Positions 9,910 to 16,973 of a DNA stretch of 35,114 nt are shown piece after piece (within the stretch, counting starts at the first letter, position 1; each line of letters starts with the position of its first letter). The notes beneath the pieces were generated by a model. The model was not told the DNA's origin. It worked only from the letters and a program-made list of their open reading frames with translations, and did no database searches. The translations under genes and the position numbers were made by a program. Source of the DNA: an uncultured Neomegalonema sp. (GTDB lineage: Bacteria; Pseudomonadota; Alphaproteobacteria; Rhodobacterales; Rhodobacteraceae); NCBI GenBank assembly GCA_937958625.1, contig CALGNO010000226.1:1-35114 (forward strand). Reading direction: 5' to 3'.

Positions 9910-9957
9910 ATTCTATATGTTGCTTCGTTTTCCACTAACGATACAACATATGGGAAT
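9910..9957. other. 48-base hairpin in mraZ leader region
   Basis: Nested complementary segments: ATTC/GAAT, ATATGTTG/CAACATAT and TCGTT/AACGA, closing on a 7-base loop TTCCACT, with a 2x2 internal loop and a small bulge. That gives 17 Watson-Crick pairs. On the plus strand it is followed by TTTTT, so it could work as a terminator in that direction. On the minus strand it would be part of the mraZ leader transcript. Function is not known. Confidence 0.5.
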
Positions 9958-9996
9958 TTTTGCGCGCCATGATCACGGTCAGATTTCCCATCGCAT

Positions 9997-10024
9997 ATTC
10001 TAAAATTAGATGTATTTATCGCAA
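9997..10024 (-). promoter_or_regulatory. candidate promoter for the dcw leader
   Basis: On the minus strand TTGCGA (10024-10019) and TAGAAT (10002-9997) are separated by 16 bases, a fair match to the vegetative -35/-10 pattern. Transcription would begin near 9990. It is the best pair I found by eye between the rnpB terminator and mraZ, but AT-rich DNA yields such matches by chance. Confidence 0.3.
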
Positions 10025-10111
10025 ATTGCACCAAATACGCGATTTATTGAGGCTAAAACGGCGCTCCGAAGGCCAATCCATGGTCGAATCAGCCGGGACG
10101 GATACTTGCCG

Positions 10112-10134
10112 CAAAAATCACCGTCCCCGACGGG
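10112..10134 (-). terminator. probable terminator of rnpB
   Basis: On the minus strand the hairpin CCGTC-GGG-GACGG (10133-10121) is followed by TGATTTTTG. It lies about 30-40 bases beyond the mature 3' end expected for the RNase P RNA, as usual for a trimmed precursor. The stem is short (5 bp). Confidence 0.5.
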
Positions 10135-10161
10135 CCATTATCCCATCAGTTACAACGAGCA

Positions 10162-10562
10162 TGTGTCGGAAGGCCTGTAAGCCGGGTCTTGTCCAGCGCC
10201 GAAGCGCCTGTACGGTCATTCCTCTAGGACGGCGATTGCCCGCCGCCTCCAGCGATCTACCCGGATGACGAACCGGAGGCGGTCCTGTGGCGATGGCGAG
10301 GCCGCCGCGCACGGTCATCCCTATTCGATCTTGCTCCCGGTGGGGCTTGCCATGCCTCCCGCGTTGCCGCGCGAGCGGTGCGCCCTTACCGCACCCTTTC
10401 ACCCTTGCCCCGTACACGAGGCGGTCTGCTCTCTGTGGCGCTGTCCCTGAGGGCGGCGAACCGCCCCCGCCGGGCATTACCCGGCACCGTGCCTCCGTGG
10501 AGCCCGGACTTTCCTCGGATCATTCCATAAAGAATGGCCCGCGACCGTCCAGCCTTCCGACC
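10162..10562 (-). ncRNA. rnpB: RNase P catalytic RNA, type A
   Basis: The RNA component of RNase P, which removes 5' leaders from pre-tRNAs. On the minus strand the universal block GAGGAAAGTCCGGGCTCC (about 10516-10499) is present. The 3' conserved AGAGGAATGACCGT and ACCCGGCTTACAGGCC segments are near 10231 and 10190. Helix P1 is perfect over ten bases: GTCGGAAGGC near 10561-10552 pairs with GCCTTCCGAC near 10174-10165. These ends define a molecule of about 400 nt, the normal size. The ends are given to within a few bases. Location upstream of mraZ matches Rhodobacterales gene order. Confidence 0.95.
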
Positions 10563-10567
10563 CGCGC

Positions 10568-10596
10568 CGCGTAGCAGGTCGATAGCGAGACCTCAA
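10568..10596 (-). promoter_or_regulatory. candidate rnpB promoter
   Basis: TTGAGG (10596-10591) and TACGCG (10573-10568) on the minus strand are 17 bases apart and place the start about 7 bases later, at 10561, exactly where helix P1 begins. An overlapping alternative is TTGAAG (10610-10605) with CGCTAT (10587-10582), which would leave a 14-base leader. Confidence 0.4.
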
Positions 10597-10648
10597 GCAC
10601 CTCGCTTCAAAAGATCCCAGCCATTCCCGGCAGCGCGTGAAGACGACT

Positions 10649-10706
10649 TTGACAAGGGCGTCTCATCGGCATAAGCATTATTGTATACATATGGATACAA
10701 TAATGC
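10649..10706 (+). promoter_or_regulatory. promoter with perfect palindromic operator of the GntR regulator
   Basis: TTGACA at 10649-10654 is a consensus -35. It is followed by a perfect inverted repeat at 10675-10706: 12-base arms GCATTATTGTAT and ATACAATAATGC around ACATATGG. The half sites TTGTAT/ATACAA resemble operators of FCD-type GntR proteins. The palindrome covers the likely transcription start and the first codons of the regulator gene, so autorepression and control of the genes behind it are likely. The -10 box is not clear. Confidence 0.65.
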
Positions 10707-11356
10707 CAGATTCCCCGAAACACTCCGGACTATCGAGCGGCGAGGCCGCGTATAGCGCCCTGCTCGATGCGCTGCGGGCGGGTACTTTTTCCCCCGGCGA
10801 GCGGCTGCGCGAAGAAGAGGTCGGCGAGCGGCTGGGCCTCTCGCGCACCCCGGTACGCGAAGCCCTGCGGCGGTTGGAAAGCGACGGCATCGTCGAACAC
10901 CGCCCCCGCATCGGTGCGGTGATCCGCTCGCTGGGCCATACGGAGATCGTCGAGCTTTACGAAATGCGCATGGTGCTGGAGCGCACCGCCGCCGAGATGG
11001 CCGCCCGCCACGGGGCCGAGGCCGAGTTCAACGCCCTCGATGCCATCAATGACCGGATCGAGGCGGCGCGCGATACCCCGGCGCGCGGGGCGGCAATCAA
11101 TCAGGACTTCCATCGCGGTCTCTATCTCGCCGGACGCAACCGGTTCTTGCTGGAGGCGGCGCGCGCGCTGAACAACGCCCTGCTGCTGCTCGGCCCGACC
11201 ACCTATACCGACCCTGAGAGGATCGACGTTGTGGTGCGCCAGCATCGCGACATCATCACGGCCCTGCGCGAAGGCGATGCGGCGGCGGCGGGCGCGGCAG
11301 CCGAGGCGCATCTGAAGACGTCGCTGGAACATCGGCTGACCGGTGCGCTGGCATGA
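10703..11356 (+). CDS. GntR-family (FadR/FCD) transcriptional regulator
   Basis: Predicted repressor sensing a metabolite of the adjacent catabolic cluster. The N-terminal winged helix reads LREEEVGERLGLSRTPVREA, with RRLESDGIVEHRPRIGAVI after it, which is classic GntR. The C-terminal part is the all-helical FCD ligand domain (YEMRMVLERTAAEMAAR, QDFHRGLYLAGRN, QHRDIITALREGD), with acidic and histidine residues that bind metal in the family. I prefer ATG 10703 (217 residues) because GGA lies at a suitable distance. Starts at 10691 and GTG 10637 are in frame, but the latter lies upstream of the operator. The stop overlaps the next gene by four bases (ATGA), so both are co-transcribed. The ligand is unknown; a sugar acid is inferred from the neighbours. 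Confidence 0.93.
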   Translation: MPDSPKHSGLSSGEAAYSALLDALRAGTFSPGERLREEEVGERLGLSRTPVREALRRLESDGIVEHRPRIGAVIRSLGHTEIVELYEMRMVLERTAAEMAARHGAEAEFNALDAINDRIEAARDTPARGAAINQDFHRGLYLAGRNRFLLEAARALNNALLLLGPTTYTDPERIDVVVRQHRDIITALREGDAAAAGAAAEAHLKTSLEHRLTGALA

Positions 11357-12384
11357 TCCGGGTTGCAACCGCGATGGTCGTTGCGGCGGCAGGAGTCGCC
11401 CTGTTCATCGCCCTCGACCTGCCTTTGCCTTGGCTGCTGGGGCCGATCTTTGCTTGTCTGGTCGCGGCGCTGGCCGGGGTGCCGATGGGCGGGATCAAGC
11501 TGCTGAACGATTCGATGCGTACGATCCTCGGCGTCGCCGTCGGCGCGACCCTGACCCCCGCCGTCCTCGGCAGCTTTCCGTCCATGTGGCCAACGCTGTT
11601 GATGGTGCCCATCATGGTCGCCTGCATCGGCCTGATCGGCGTGCCGTTCTTTCAGCGTCTCTGCGGCTACGACTTTCCGACCGCCTATTACGCCGCAATG
11701 CCCGGCGGGTTGCAGGATATGATCCTGTTTGGCGAGGAAGCCGGAGCCAATGTCCGCACCCTCAGCCTGATTCACGCGACGCGGGTTCTGGTGATCGTCG
11801 TCGCCCTGCCCTTTCTGCTCAAGGGCATCTGGCAAGCGGACCTTTCGCAGCCACCGGGACAACCCGCCTCGGCGATACCCATAGCCGAACTCGCGATCAT
11901 GGCCGCCTGCGCCCTCATCGGCTGGCGCGGGGCGAAATGGGTCGGCCTGTTCGGGGCCTCGATCCTCGGCCCGCTGATCCTGACGGCCATCGTGACGCTG
12001 GCGGACGGGCTGCATTACCGCCCCCCGGCAGAAGCGATCTGGGCCGCACAGTTTTTCATCGGCATGAGCATCGGCACCAAATACGCGGGCATCACCATGG
12101 ACGAAGTGCGCCGCGATCTGGCCGCCGGGGCCGGGTTTTGCCTGATCCTGATGGTCCTGACGCTTATGGCGGTCGAGGCGATCTATACCCTCGATCTGGC
12201 ACCGGGAATGGAGGCGCTGTTGGCCTTTGCCCCCGGCGGACAGGCCGAGTTGACCGTTCTTGCCCTGATCGTCGGGGCCGATATGGCGTTCGTCGTCGCG
12301 CATCACGTCTTGCGCATCTTCGTGGTGATCCTCGGCGCGCCCATCGTGGCGAGGCTGTTCCGCGATGACGCAAGCCAGCGATAA
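11353..12384 (+). CDS. AbrB-family integral membrane protein
   Basis: A 343-residue polytopic protein of the AbrB (YgcB-unrelated; often annotated ammonia monooxygenase-like) membrane family, which has two homologous halves. Repeated features are visible: PLPWLLGPIFA and PMGG with ILGVAVGATLTP in the first half, then LFGASILGPLILTA and FFIGMSIGTKYAG in the second. MPGGLQDMI and APGGQAELTVLAL are the paired conserved motifs of the two halves. About ten membrane spans are likely. Function in the family is not settled; export, transport or regulation have been proposed. Here it is translationally coupled to the GntR gene and sits before the sugar-acid genes, so I infer transport related to that pathway. 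It is not the AbrB DNA-binding protein. Confidence 0.88.
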   Translation: MIRVATAMVVAAAGVALFIALDLPLPWLLGPIFACLVAALAGVPMGGIKLLNDSMRTILGVAVGATLTPAVLGSFPSMWPTLLMVPIMVACIGLIGVPFFQRLCGYDFPTAYYAAMPGGLQDMILFGEEAGANVRTLSLIHATRVLVIVVALPFLLKGIWQADLSQPPGQPASAIPIAELAIMAACALIGWRGAKWVGLFGASILGPLILTAIVTLADGLHYRPPAEAIWAAQFFIGMSIGTKYAGITMDEVRRDLAAGAGFCLILMVLTLMAVEAIYTLDLAPGMEALLAFAPGGQAELTVLALIVGADMAFVVAHHVLRIFVVILGAPIVARLFRDDASQR

Positions 12385-12475
12385 CGCGCTTGCCGATGCC
12401 CTCCCGGACAGCTTATGTCGCCGCGCCCATTGACCCGGTCCTTCGCCCGGTAAATGGTGTGCCCCGGAGGATGCG

Positions 12476-14254
12476 ATGACCGAGAAGACGAAAAAGACCC
12501 TGCGCAGCCAGGAATGGTTCGACAACCCCGACAATCCGGGCATGACCGCGCTCTATGTCGAGCGGTATCTGAACTATGGCTTGACCCGTGAAGAAATTCA
12601 GGGCGGGCGGCCCATTATCGGTATCGCCCAGACCGGCAGCGACCTTGCCCCCTGCAACCGCCACCATATCGAGTTGGCCAGCAGGCTCCGCGACGGCATC
12701 CGCGATGCGGGCGGCATCCCGATTGAATTCCCGGTGCATCCGATTCAAGAGACGGGAAAGCGCCCCACCGCCGCCCTCGACCGCAACCTCACATATCTCA
12801 GCCTTGTTGAAGTGCTGCACGGCTATCCCCTTGACGGTGTGATCCTGACCACCGGCTGCGACAAGACCACCCCCGCGATGCTGATGGGCGCGGCGACCGT
12901 AGACTTGCCGGCCATCGTCTTTTCAGGCGGGCCGATGCTCGACGGGCACTGGAAGGGCAAGCTGGCCGGGTCCGGCACCGTTGTCTGGGAAAGCCGCCGG
13001 ATGCTGGGCGCGGGCGAGATCGACTATGACGAGTTCATGAACCGCGTCTGTTCATCTGCCCCCTCGGTGGGTCACTGCAACACCATGGGCACCGCCTCGA
13101 CCATGAACGCGCTGGCCGAGGCGCTGGGCATGAGCCTGACCGGATGCGCCGCGATTCCCGGCCCCTATAAAGAACGCGCGCAGATGGCCTATGCCACCGG
13201 AAAGCGCGCCGTCGAAATCGTTCATGAAGACCTGCGCCCATCGAAAATCCTGACCCGCGCGGCTTTTGACAACGTCATCCGGGTCAATACCGCCATTGCC
13301 GGATCGACCAATGCCCCGCCCCACATGGCCGCCATCGCCCGCCACGCCGGGGTCGAATTGCCGGTCAAGGACTGGGAGACCATCGGTTACGCCCTGCCTT
13401 TGCTGGCCAATATTCAGCCCGCCGGAAAATACCTGTGCGAGAGCTTTTTCCGCGCCGGGGGCGTGCCCGCCGTGATGGGCGAGTTGCTGGAGGCCGGGAT
13501 CCTCGACCCCGCGCCCCTGACCATCACCGGCAAGACCATGGGCGAGAACCTCGCGGGTCGGCGCAGCGAAGATACCGACGTCATCACCCCCGCCGCCATG
13601 CCCTTGCGCAAGGATGCCGGGTTCGTCGTGCTGTCGGGCGACCTGTTCGATTCCGCGCTGATGAAGACCAGCGTGATCTCCGACGCCTTCCGCAAGCAAT
13701 TCCTGTCCGAACCCGGCGACGAGGGCGTCATGACCGCCCGCGCCGTGGTTTTCGAGGGACCGGAGGACTATCACGACCGGATCAACGATGCCGACCTCAA
13801 GATCGACGCGCGCACTATACTATTCGTGCGCGGTGTCGGGCCGGTGGGTTATCCGGGATCGGCGGAGGTCGTGAATATGCAGCCGCCCGACGCGATCATC
13901 AAACAGGGGATTCCACACTTGCCAACCGTTGGCGACGGGCGGCAATCGGGCACGTCCGAAAGCCCGTCGATCCTGAACGCCTCGCCGGAATCGGTGGTCG
14001 GCGGCGGCTTGGCGGTGATCCAGACCGGCGATACCGTGCGCCTCGACATTCCCGCGCGGACCCTGACGCTGGAAATCGACGATGCCGAGCGGGCAAAGCG
14101 GTGGGAGGCTTGGGAAAAGCCGGAACTGACACACCAGACCCCGTGGCAAGAGCTTTACCGCACCCATGTCGGACAGCTTGAGACCGGCGGCTGTCTGGAA
14201 TTTGCCACCAAGTACCAGCGCATCGGCGAAGTCCTGCCGCGCGATAATCACTAG
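12476..14254 (+). CDS. IlvD/Edd-family sugar-acid dehydratase (arabonate/xylonate dehydratase-like)
   Basis: Iron-sulfur dehydratase expected to convert an aldonic acid to its 2-keto-3-deoxy derivative. The [Fe-S] cysteines are C60 (DLAPCNRHH), C128 (TTGCDKTTP, with K130 the probable carbamylated metal ligand) and C201 (SVGHCNTMG). The C-terminal blocks VVFEGPEDYH, GPVGYPGSAEVVNMQPP and DGRQSGTSESPSILNASPE are present. Length 592 and the N-terminus SQEWFDNPDNPGMTALY match the arabonate/xylonate/gluconate dehydratase branch rather than biosynthetic IlvD. A GGAGG ribosome site precedes ATG 12476. There is a 91-base gap after the AbrB gene. The actual substrate (arabonate, xylonate, fuconate, galactonate) cannot be read from sequence alone. 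Confidence 0.9.
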   Translation: MTEKTKKTLRSQEWFDNPDNPGMTALYVERYLNYGLTREEIQGGRPIIGIAQTGSDLAPCNRHHIELASRLRDGIRDAGGIPIEFPVHPIQETGKRPTAALDRNLTYLSLVEVLHGYPLDGVILTTGCDKTTPAMLMGAATVDLPAIVFSGGPMLDGHWKGKLAGSGTVVWESRRMLGAGEIDYDEFMNRVCSSAPSVGHCNTMGTASTMNALAEALGMSLTGCAAIPGPYKERAQMAYATGKRAVEIVHEDLRPSKILTRAAFDNVIRVNTAIAGSTNAPPHMAAIARHAGVELPVKDWETIGYALPLLANIQPAGKYLCESFFRAGGVPAVMGELLEAGILDPAPLTITGKTMGENLAGRRSEDTDVITPAAMPLRKDAGFVVLSGDLFDSALMKTSVISDAFRKQFLSEPGDEGVMTARAVVFEGPEDYHDRINDADLKIDARTILFVRGVGPVGYPGSAEVVNMQPPDAIIKQGIPHLPTVGDGRQSGTSESPSILNASPESVVGGGLAVIQTGDTVRLDIPARTLTLEIDDAERAKRWEAWEKPELTHQTPWQELYRTHVGQLETGGCLEFATKYQRIGEVLPRDNH

Positions 14255-14287
14255 AGACCGAATATTCTGGAGAACGAATTTTTTATC

Positions 14288-14392
14288 GTCATTGTCGGGC
14301 TTGACCCGACAATCTAATGCTGCCGCAGTACCGACGGTTACTGGATGCTCGGACGCGGCGCTATGCTTGCGCTGGTCAAGCCCGAGCATGAC
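14288..14392. repeat. RPE/REP-like palindromic element, copy 1
   Basis: A 105-base element bounded by GTCAT and ATGAC. The left end is a perfect hairpin ATTGTCGGG-CTTGA-CCCGACAAT. The right end pairs ATGCTCGG with CCGAGCAT and contains GGTCAAGCCCGAGCATGAC. This design (GTCAT..GGGCTTGACCC ... GGTCAAGCCC..ATGAC) is widespread in alphaproteobacterial intergenic DNA. It lies between the dehydratase and the hydrolase genes and may end or stabilise the mRNA. Confidence 0.7.
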
Positions 14393-14453
14393 ACTTCGCG
14401 GGTCGAACGCCTGCTTGAGTTCATAATCCGTTGCTAAAAACGAGGAAGACACC

Positions 14454-15302
14454 ATGAGACTGATGCGCGTTGGGCCTGCGGGCGACGAAAAACCTGTCCT
14501 GAAACACGGCGACGGCACCCTGCGGGATATCTCGGGATTGGTCAGCGATCTGGCCGGGAACAGCGTCTCGCTGGAGATGATGGACGCGATCCGCAAATCC
14601 GACCTCGATCACCTGCCCGTGGTCTCCGCTGATCAGCGGATTGGTGCGTGTCTCGCCGATGTGCCGAACTTCCACTGCGTCGGCCTGAACTACGTCAAAC
14701 ATGCCGAAGAGACCGGCGCGAAAATCCCGCCAGAGCCGATCCTGTTTTGGAAGGCGACCTCGGCGCTCTCCGGTCCTTATGATGACATCATCACTCCCAA
14801 GGATTCCGATTCCCTCGACTACGAGGTAGAACTCGGCATCGTCATTGGCCGCGAATGCACCCATGTTTCCGAGGCCGAGGCACTGGACTATGTGGCCGGA
14901 TACTGCACCGTCAACGACGTCTCCGAACGCACCTTTCAGGGCAAGCGCGGCGGCCAGTGGGGCAAGGGTAAATCTGCGCCCACCTTTGGCCCCGTCGGCC
15001 CCGAACTGGTGACGGCGGACGATGCGGGGGACGTGCAAAACCTGCGCGTGACCACCAAGGTCAATGGCGAGGTCCGGCAGGATTCCTCGACCGCCGACAT
15101 GATCTTCTCCTGCGCCCATATCGTCAGCTATATGAGCCGCTTCATGACCCTGCGCGTCGGCGACATCATCGTCACAGGAACGCCCGAAGGCGTGGCGATG
15201 GGCATGACCCCTCCCGGCTGGCTCGTCCCCGGCGATGTGGTCGAGGTCGAGGTCGAGGGCCTCGGTGCCCAGAAAGCGACCGTAAAAGCGTTCGGCGGGT
15301 AA
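14454..15302 (+). CDS. fumarylacetoacetate hydrolase (FAH) superfamily protein
   Basis: Predicted metal-dependent C-C hydrolase or lyase acting on a diketo acid; close relatives include 2,4-diketo-3-deoxy-L-fuconate/rhamnonate hydrolases and proteins labelled ureidoglycolate lyase. The N-terminal about 65 residues form the small FAH-N-like domain. The catalytic domain begins at FHCVGLNYVKHAEE (near 73-86). Metal ligands are expected at E124, E126 (DYEVELGIVIG) and D155 (TVNDVSERTFQ). KSAPTFGPVGPELV and TGTPEGVAMGMTPP complete the signature. At 282 residues it is shorter than the XylX-type dehydratases (about 390), which argues for the hydrolase branch. GAGGA precedes the ATG. RPE-like elements stand on both sides. 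Confidence 0.9.
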   Translation: MRLMRVGPAGDEKPVLKHGDGTLRDISGLVSDLAGNSVSLEMMDAIRKSDLDHLPVVSADQRIGACLADVPNFHCVGLNYVKHAEETGAKIPPEPILFWKATSALSGPYDDIITPKDSDSLDYEVELGIVIGRECTHVSEAEALDYVAGYCTVNDVSERTFQGKRGGQWGKGKSAPTFGPVGPELVTADDAGDVQNLRVTTKVNGEVRQDSSTADMIFSCAHIVSYMSRFMTLRVGDIIVTGTPEGVAMGMTPPGWLVPGDVVEVEVEGLGAQKATVKAFGG

Positions 15303-15310
15303 GCGAAAGC

Positions 15311-15396
15311 GTCACCCTCGCGCTCGACGCGAGGGCCTCTGTCCCACGGGCAGCACACAAAATCGACAGATCCTCAGGTCAAAGCCCGAGGATGAC
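15311..15396. repeat. RPE/REP-like palindromic element, copy 2
   Basis: An 86-base relative of the element before the hydrolase gene, bounded by GTCAC and ATGAC. Left hairpin: CCCTCGCG-CTCGA-CGCGAGGG, perfect. Right end: ATCCTC paired with GAGGAT, containing GGTCAAAGCCCGAGGATGAC, which differs from copy 1 by one inserted A and a C/G change. It begins 9 bases after the hydrolase stop codon. Confidence 0.65.
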
Positions 15397-15422
15397 TATT
15401 CTCCCCACACGAAAGGCAATCA

Positions 15423-16403
15423 GTGCGTATTCTCATCATCGGCGGCGGCGGTTTCATCGGGCAAAAGCTGGCGGCTCGGCTGGCGCAGGACGGCACCCTG
15501 CGCGGGGCAAAGATCACCGCCCTGCACCTCGTCGATGTGGCGAAGGCAGCAACGCCCTCGGCGTCATTCAAGGTCACCGCCGACACGCTCGACATCGTCG
15601 ACCGCGACGCCGTCGACCGATTGACCGCCAAGGGATGGGACGTCATCTATCACCTTGCTGCGGTGGTCAGCGGACAGGCGGAGGCGGATTTCGTTGCGGG
15701 CCTGCGCACAAATTTCTTCGGCACGCTCAATATTATCGAAAGCGCACGGGCCAGCGGCACAAGGCCGGTGATGGTCTATTCCTCCTCGGTCGCGGCCTAT
15801 GGCGGCGAGGTGCCCCAGCCCATCGAGGACTGGACCAACACGAACCCTCAGACCAGCTATGGCAGCCAGAAAGTCATCGGCGAACTCTTGCTGAACGATT
15901 ATTCCCGCAAGGGCTTCATTGACGGGCGCGGCGTGCGCCTGCCCACGGTCGTCGTGCGCCCCGGCAAGCCCAACGCCGCCGCCTCGTCGTTCTATTCCTC
16001 GATCATCCGCGAGCCGCTACAGGGTCAGCCCGCCATGTGCCCGGTGGACCCGGAGGGCACGAAAGGCTGGCTGGCCTCGCCCCGTTCGGTGATCGAAAAC
16101 CTGATCCGCACGGCGAACCTCGACAGCGAGGCGCTCGGCCAGAACCGGTGCTTCAACCTGCCCGGCATCACCGTCACCGTCGCCGAAATGCTCGCGGCGC
16201 TGAAACGCGCAGGCGGACAGGCGGCCCTTGACCAGATCGACTATGACATCGACCCGACCATTGAGAAAATCGTCGAGGGCTGGGCCGTGGACTTCAACCC
16301 GCAAAAGGCATTGGCCCTCGGGATGATGGTCGATGCCGATTTCGACAGCATTGTTAGTGGGTTCATCGAGGATGAGCTGAACGGCAAGATCGCGGCGACT
16401 TGA
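15423..16403 (+). CDS. NAD-dependent epimerase/dehydrogenase, D-erythronate dehydrogenase (DenD)-like
   Basis: Extended short-chain dehydrogenase of 326 residues. The NAD-binding motif GGGGFIG is at 7-13, VYSSSVAAYGG gives the catalytic serine region (120-122), and the YxxxK pair is Y146/K150 in TSYGSQK. VRLPTVVVRPGKPN and the overall length match the DenD/NAD-epimerase group, which oxidises sugar acids such as D-erythronate. Start is GTG 15423 with AAAGG upstream; no better ATG exists. As the last gene of the cluster it probably supplies an oxidation step, for example before the diketo-acid hydrolase. Substrate is inferred only from context. Confidence 0.88.
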   Translation: MRILIIGGGGFIGQKLAARLAQDGTLRGAKITALHLVDVAKAATPSASFKVTADTLDIVDRDAVDRLTAKGWDVIYHLAAVVSGQAEADFVAGLRTNFFGTLNIIESARASGTRPVMVYSSSVAAYGGEVPQPIEDWTNTNPQTSYGSQKVIGELLLNDYSRKGFIDGRGVRLPTVVVRPGKPNAAASSFYSSIIREPLQGQPAMCPVDPEGTKGWLASPRSVIENLIRTANLDSEALGQNRCFNLPGITVTVAEMLAALKRAGGQAALDQIDYDIDPTIEKIVEGWAVDFNPQKALALGMMVDADFDSIVSGFIEDELNGKIAAT

Positions 16404-16449
16404 CCGTCATCTCTCATTGACGCATCCCCGGACGCACTGCCGCTGGGGA

Positions 16450-16488
16450 GGACAACCTCCTGCGCAGCATCCGGGGCGGCGGTTGTCC
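16450..16488. terminator. inverted repeat between convergent genes
   Basis: GGACAACC (16450-16457) and GGTTGTCC (16481-16488) form an 8-bp stem with a 23-base loop in the 93-base gap between two convergent genes. An overlapping alternative pairs CCCCGGA near 16426 with TCCGGGG near 16469. No T-run is present, so a bidirectional terminator is only a guess. Confidence 0.3.
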
Positions 16489-16496
16489 CTGTTCTA

Positions 16497-16964
16497 TTAT
16501 CCCGCCTCGTAAAGCTCCCGCGCGCGCTCTTCGAACGCCCCCGCGACTTTACGCATGGCGAGGCCAAAAGCCTTGCCGGCGGCGGCCTGCAACAGCCGGT
16601 TATTGAACGCAAATTCCACGTCCACCACCATATCGCACTCGCCATCCCCGGCGGGGTGGAAGTCATAGCGGGTCAGCAATTTCTTGAACGGCCCGCTGAT
16701 CGCACGCACGTCGATGGACGCACCGCCATCGGGCTTTTCCGGGAAAGTCTCGACGAGCGAGGTATAGCTTTCGCGGAACACGCGGAACGAGACGACCATA
16801 TCGGCCTCGAAGGTCTTTCCCGGCCCATCCTTGGGCGTCTCATCCTTGATGCGCGTGGCCTTGATCCACGGGATGAATTTCGGATAGGCCGCGACATCGG
16901 CGACCAGATCGAACATCTGTTCAGGCGTATAGGGGACGCGGCGGCGCTCGGAATGCTCGGTCAT
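16497..16964 (-). CDS. COQ10/RatA-like START-domain protein
   Basis: A 155-residue single-domain protein of the polyketide-cyclase/START-like fold. Typical family blocks are YTPEQMFDLVADVAAYPKFI (residues 13-32), WIKATRI and FNNRLLQAAAGKAFGLAMRK. Homologues include mitochondrial COQ10, which binds ubiquinone and supports respiration, and E. coli RatA, described as a ribosome-association toxin; in alphaproteobacteria the COQ10-type role is more likely. It follows lipA by 9 bases, a pairing common in this class, so both belong to one transcript that serves respiratory metabolism. Confidence 0.9.
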   Translation of the reverse strand: MTEHSERRRVPYTPEQMFDLVADVAAYPKFIPWIKATRIKDETPKDGPGKTFEADMVVSFRVFRESYTSLVETFPEKPDGGASIDVRAISGPFKKLLTRYDFHPAGDGECDMVVDVEFAFNNRLLQAAAGKAFGLAMRKVAGAFEERARELYEAG

Positions 16965-16973
16965 CGTCGGGTC

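Larger units (their letters stand above)
9504..10111 (-). other. long AT-rich leader/intergenic region upstream of mraZ
   Basis: About 600 bases without a convincing gene lie between mraZ and the rnpB terminator. The stretch 9640-10080 is clearly AT-richer than the flanks. It holds nested inverted repeats close to mraZ (9555-9641), a long hairpin (9910-9957), a 12-base palindrome TCTAAAATTAGA (9999-10010) and a candidate promoter (9997-10024). If that promoter is used, the mraZ mRNA has a leader of nearly 500 bases. In Rhodobacter sphaeroides the dcw cluster is known to have an extended leader that yields the small RNA UpsM, so a similar arrangement is plausible here; sequence homology to UpsM was not tested. 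Confidence 0.5.

Noticed and set aside
9825-10034. 69-residue minus-strand ORF in the mraZ leader
   Set aside because: No ribosome site, no motif, lies across the long hairpin and the AT-rich non-coding stretch; chance ORF.
10118-10477. Protein-coding ORFs within 10118-10574
   Set aside because: The region is the RNase P RNA gene; conserved RNA blocks and the P1 helix explain the sequence.
11203-12543. 446-residue minus-strand ORF opposite the AbrB gene
   Set aside because: Rich in Arg, Gln, His and Gly as expected for antisense of a membrane protein gene, with no recognisable motif.
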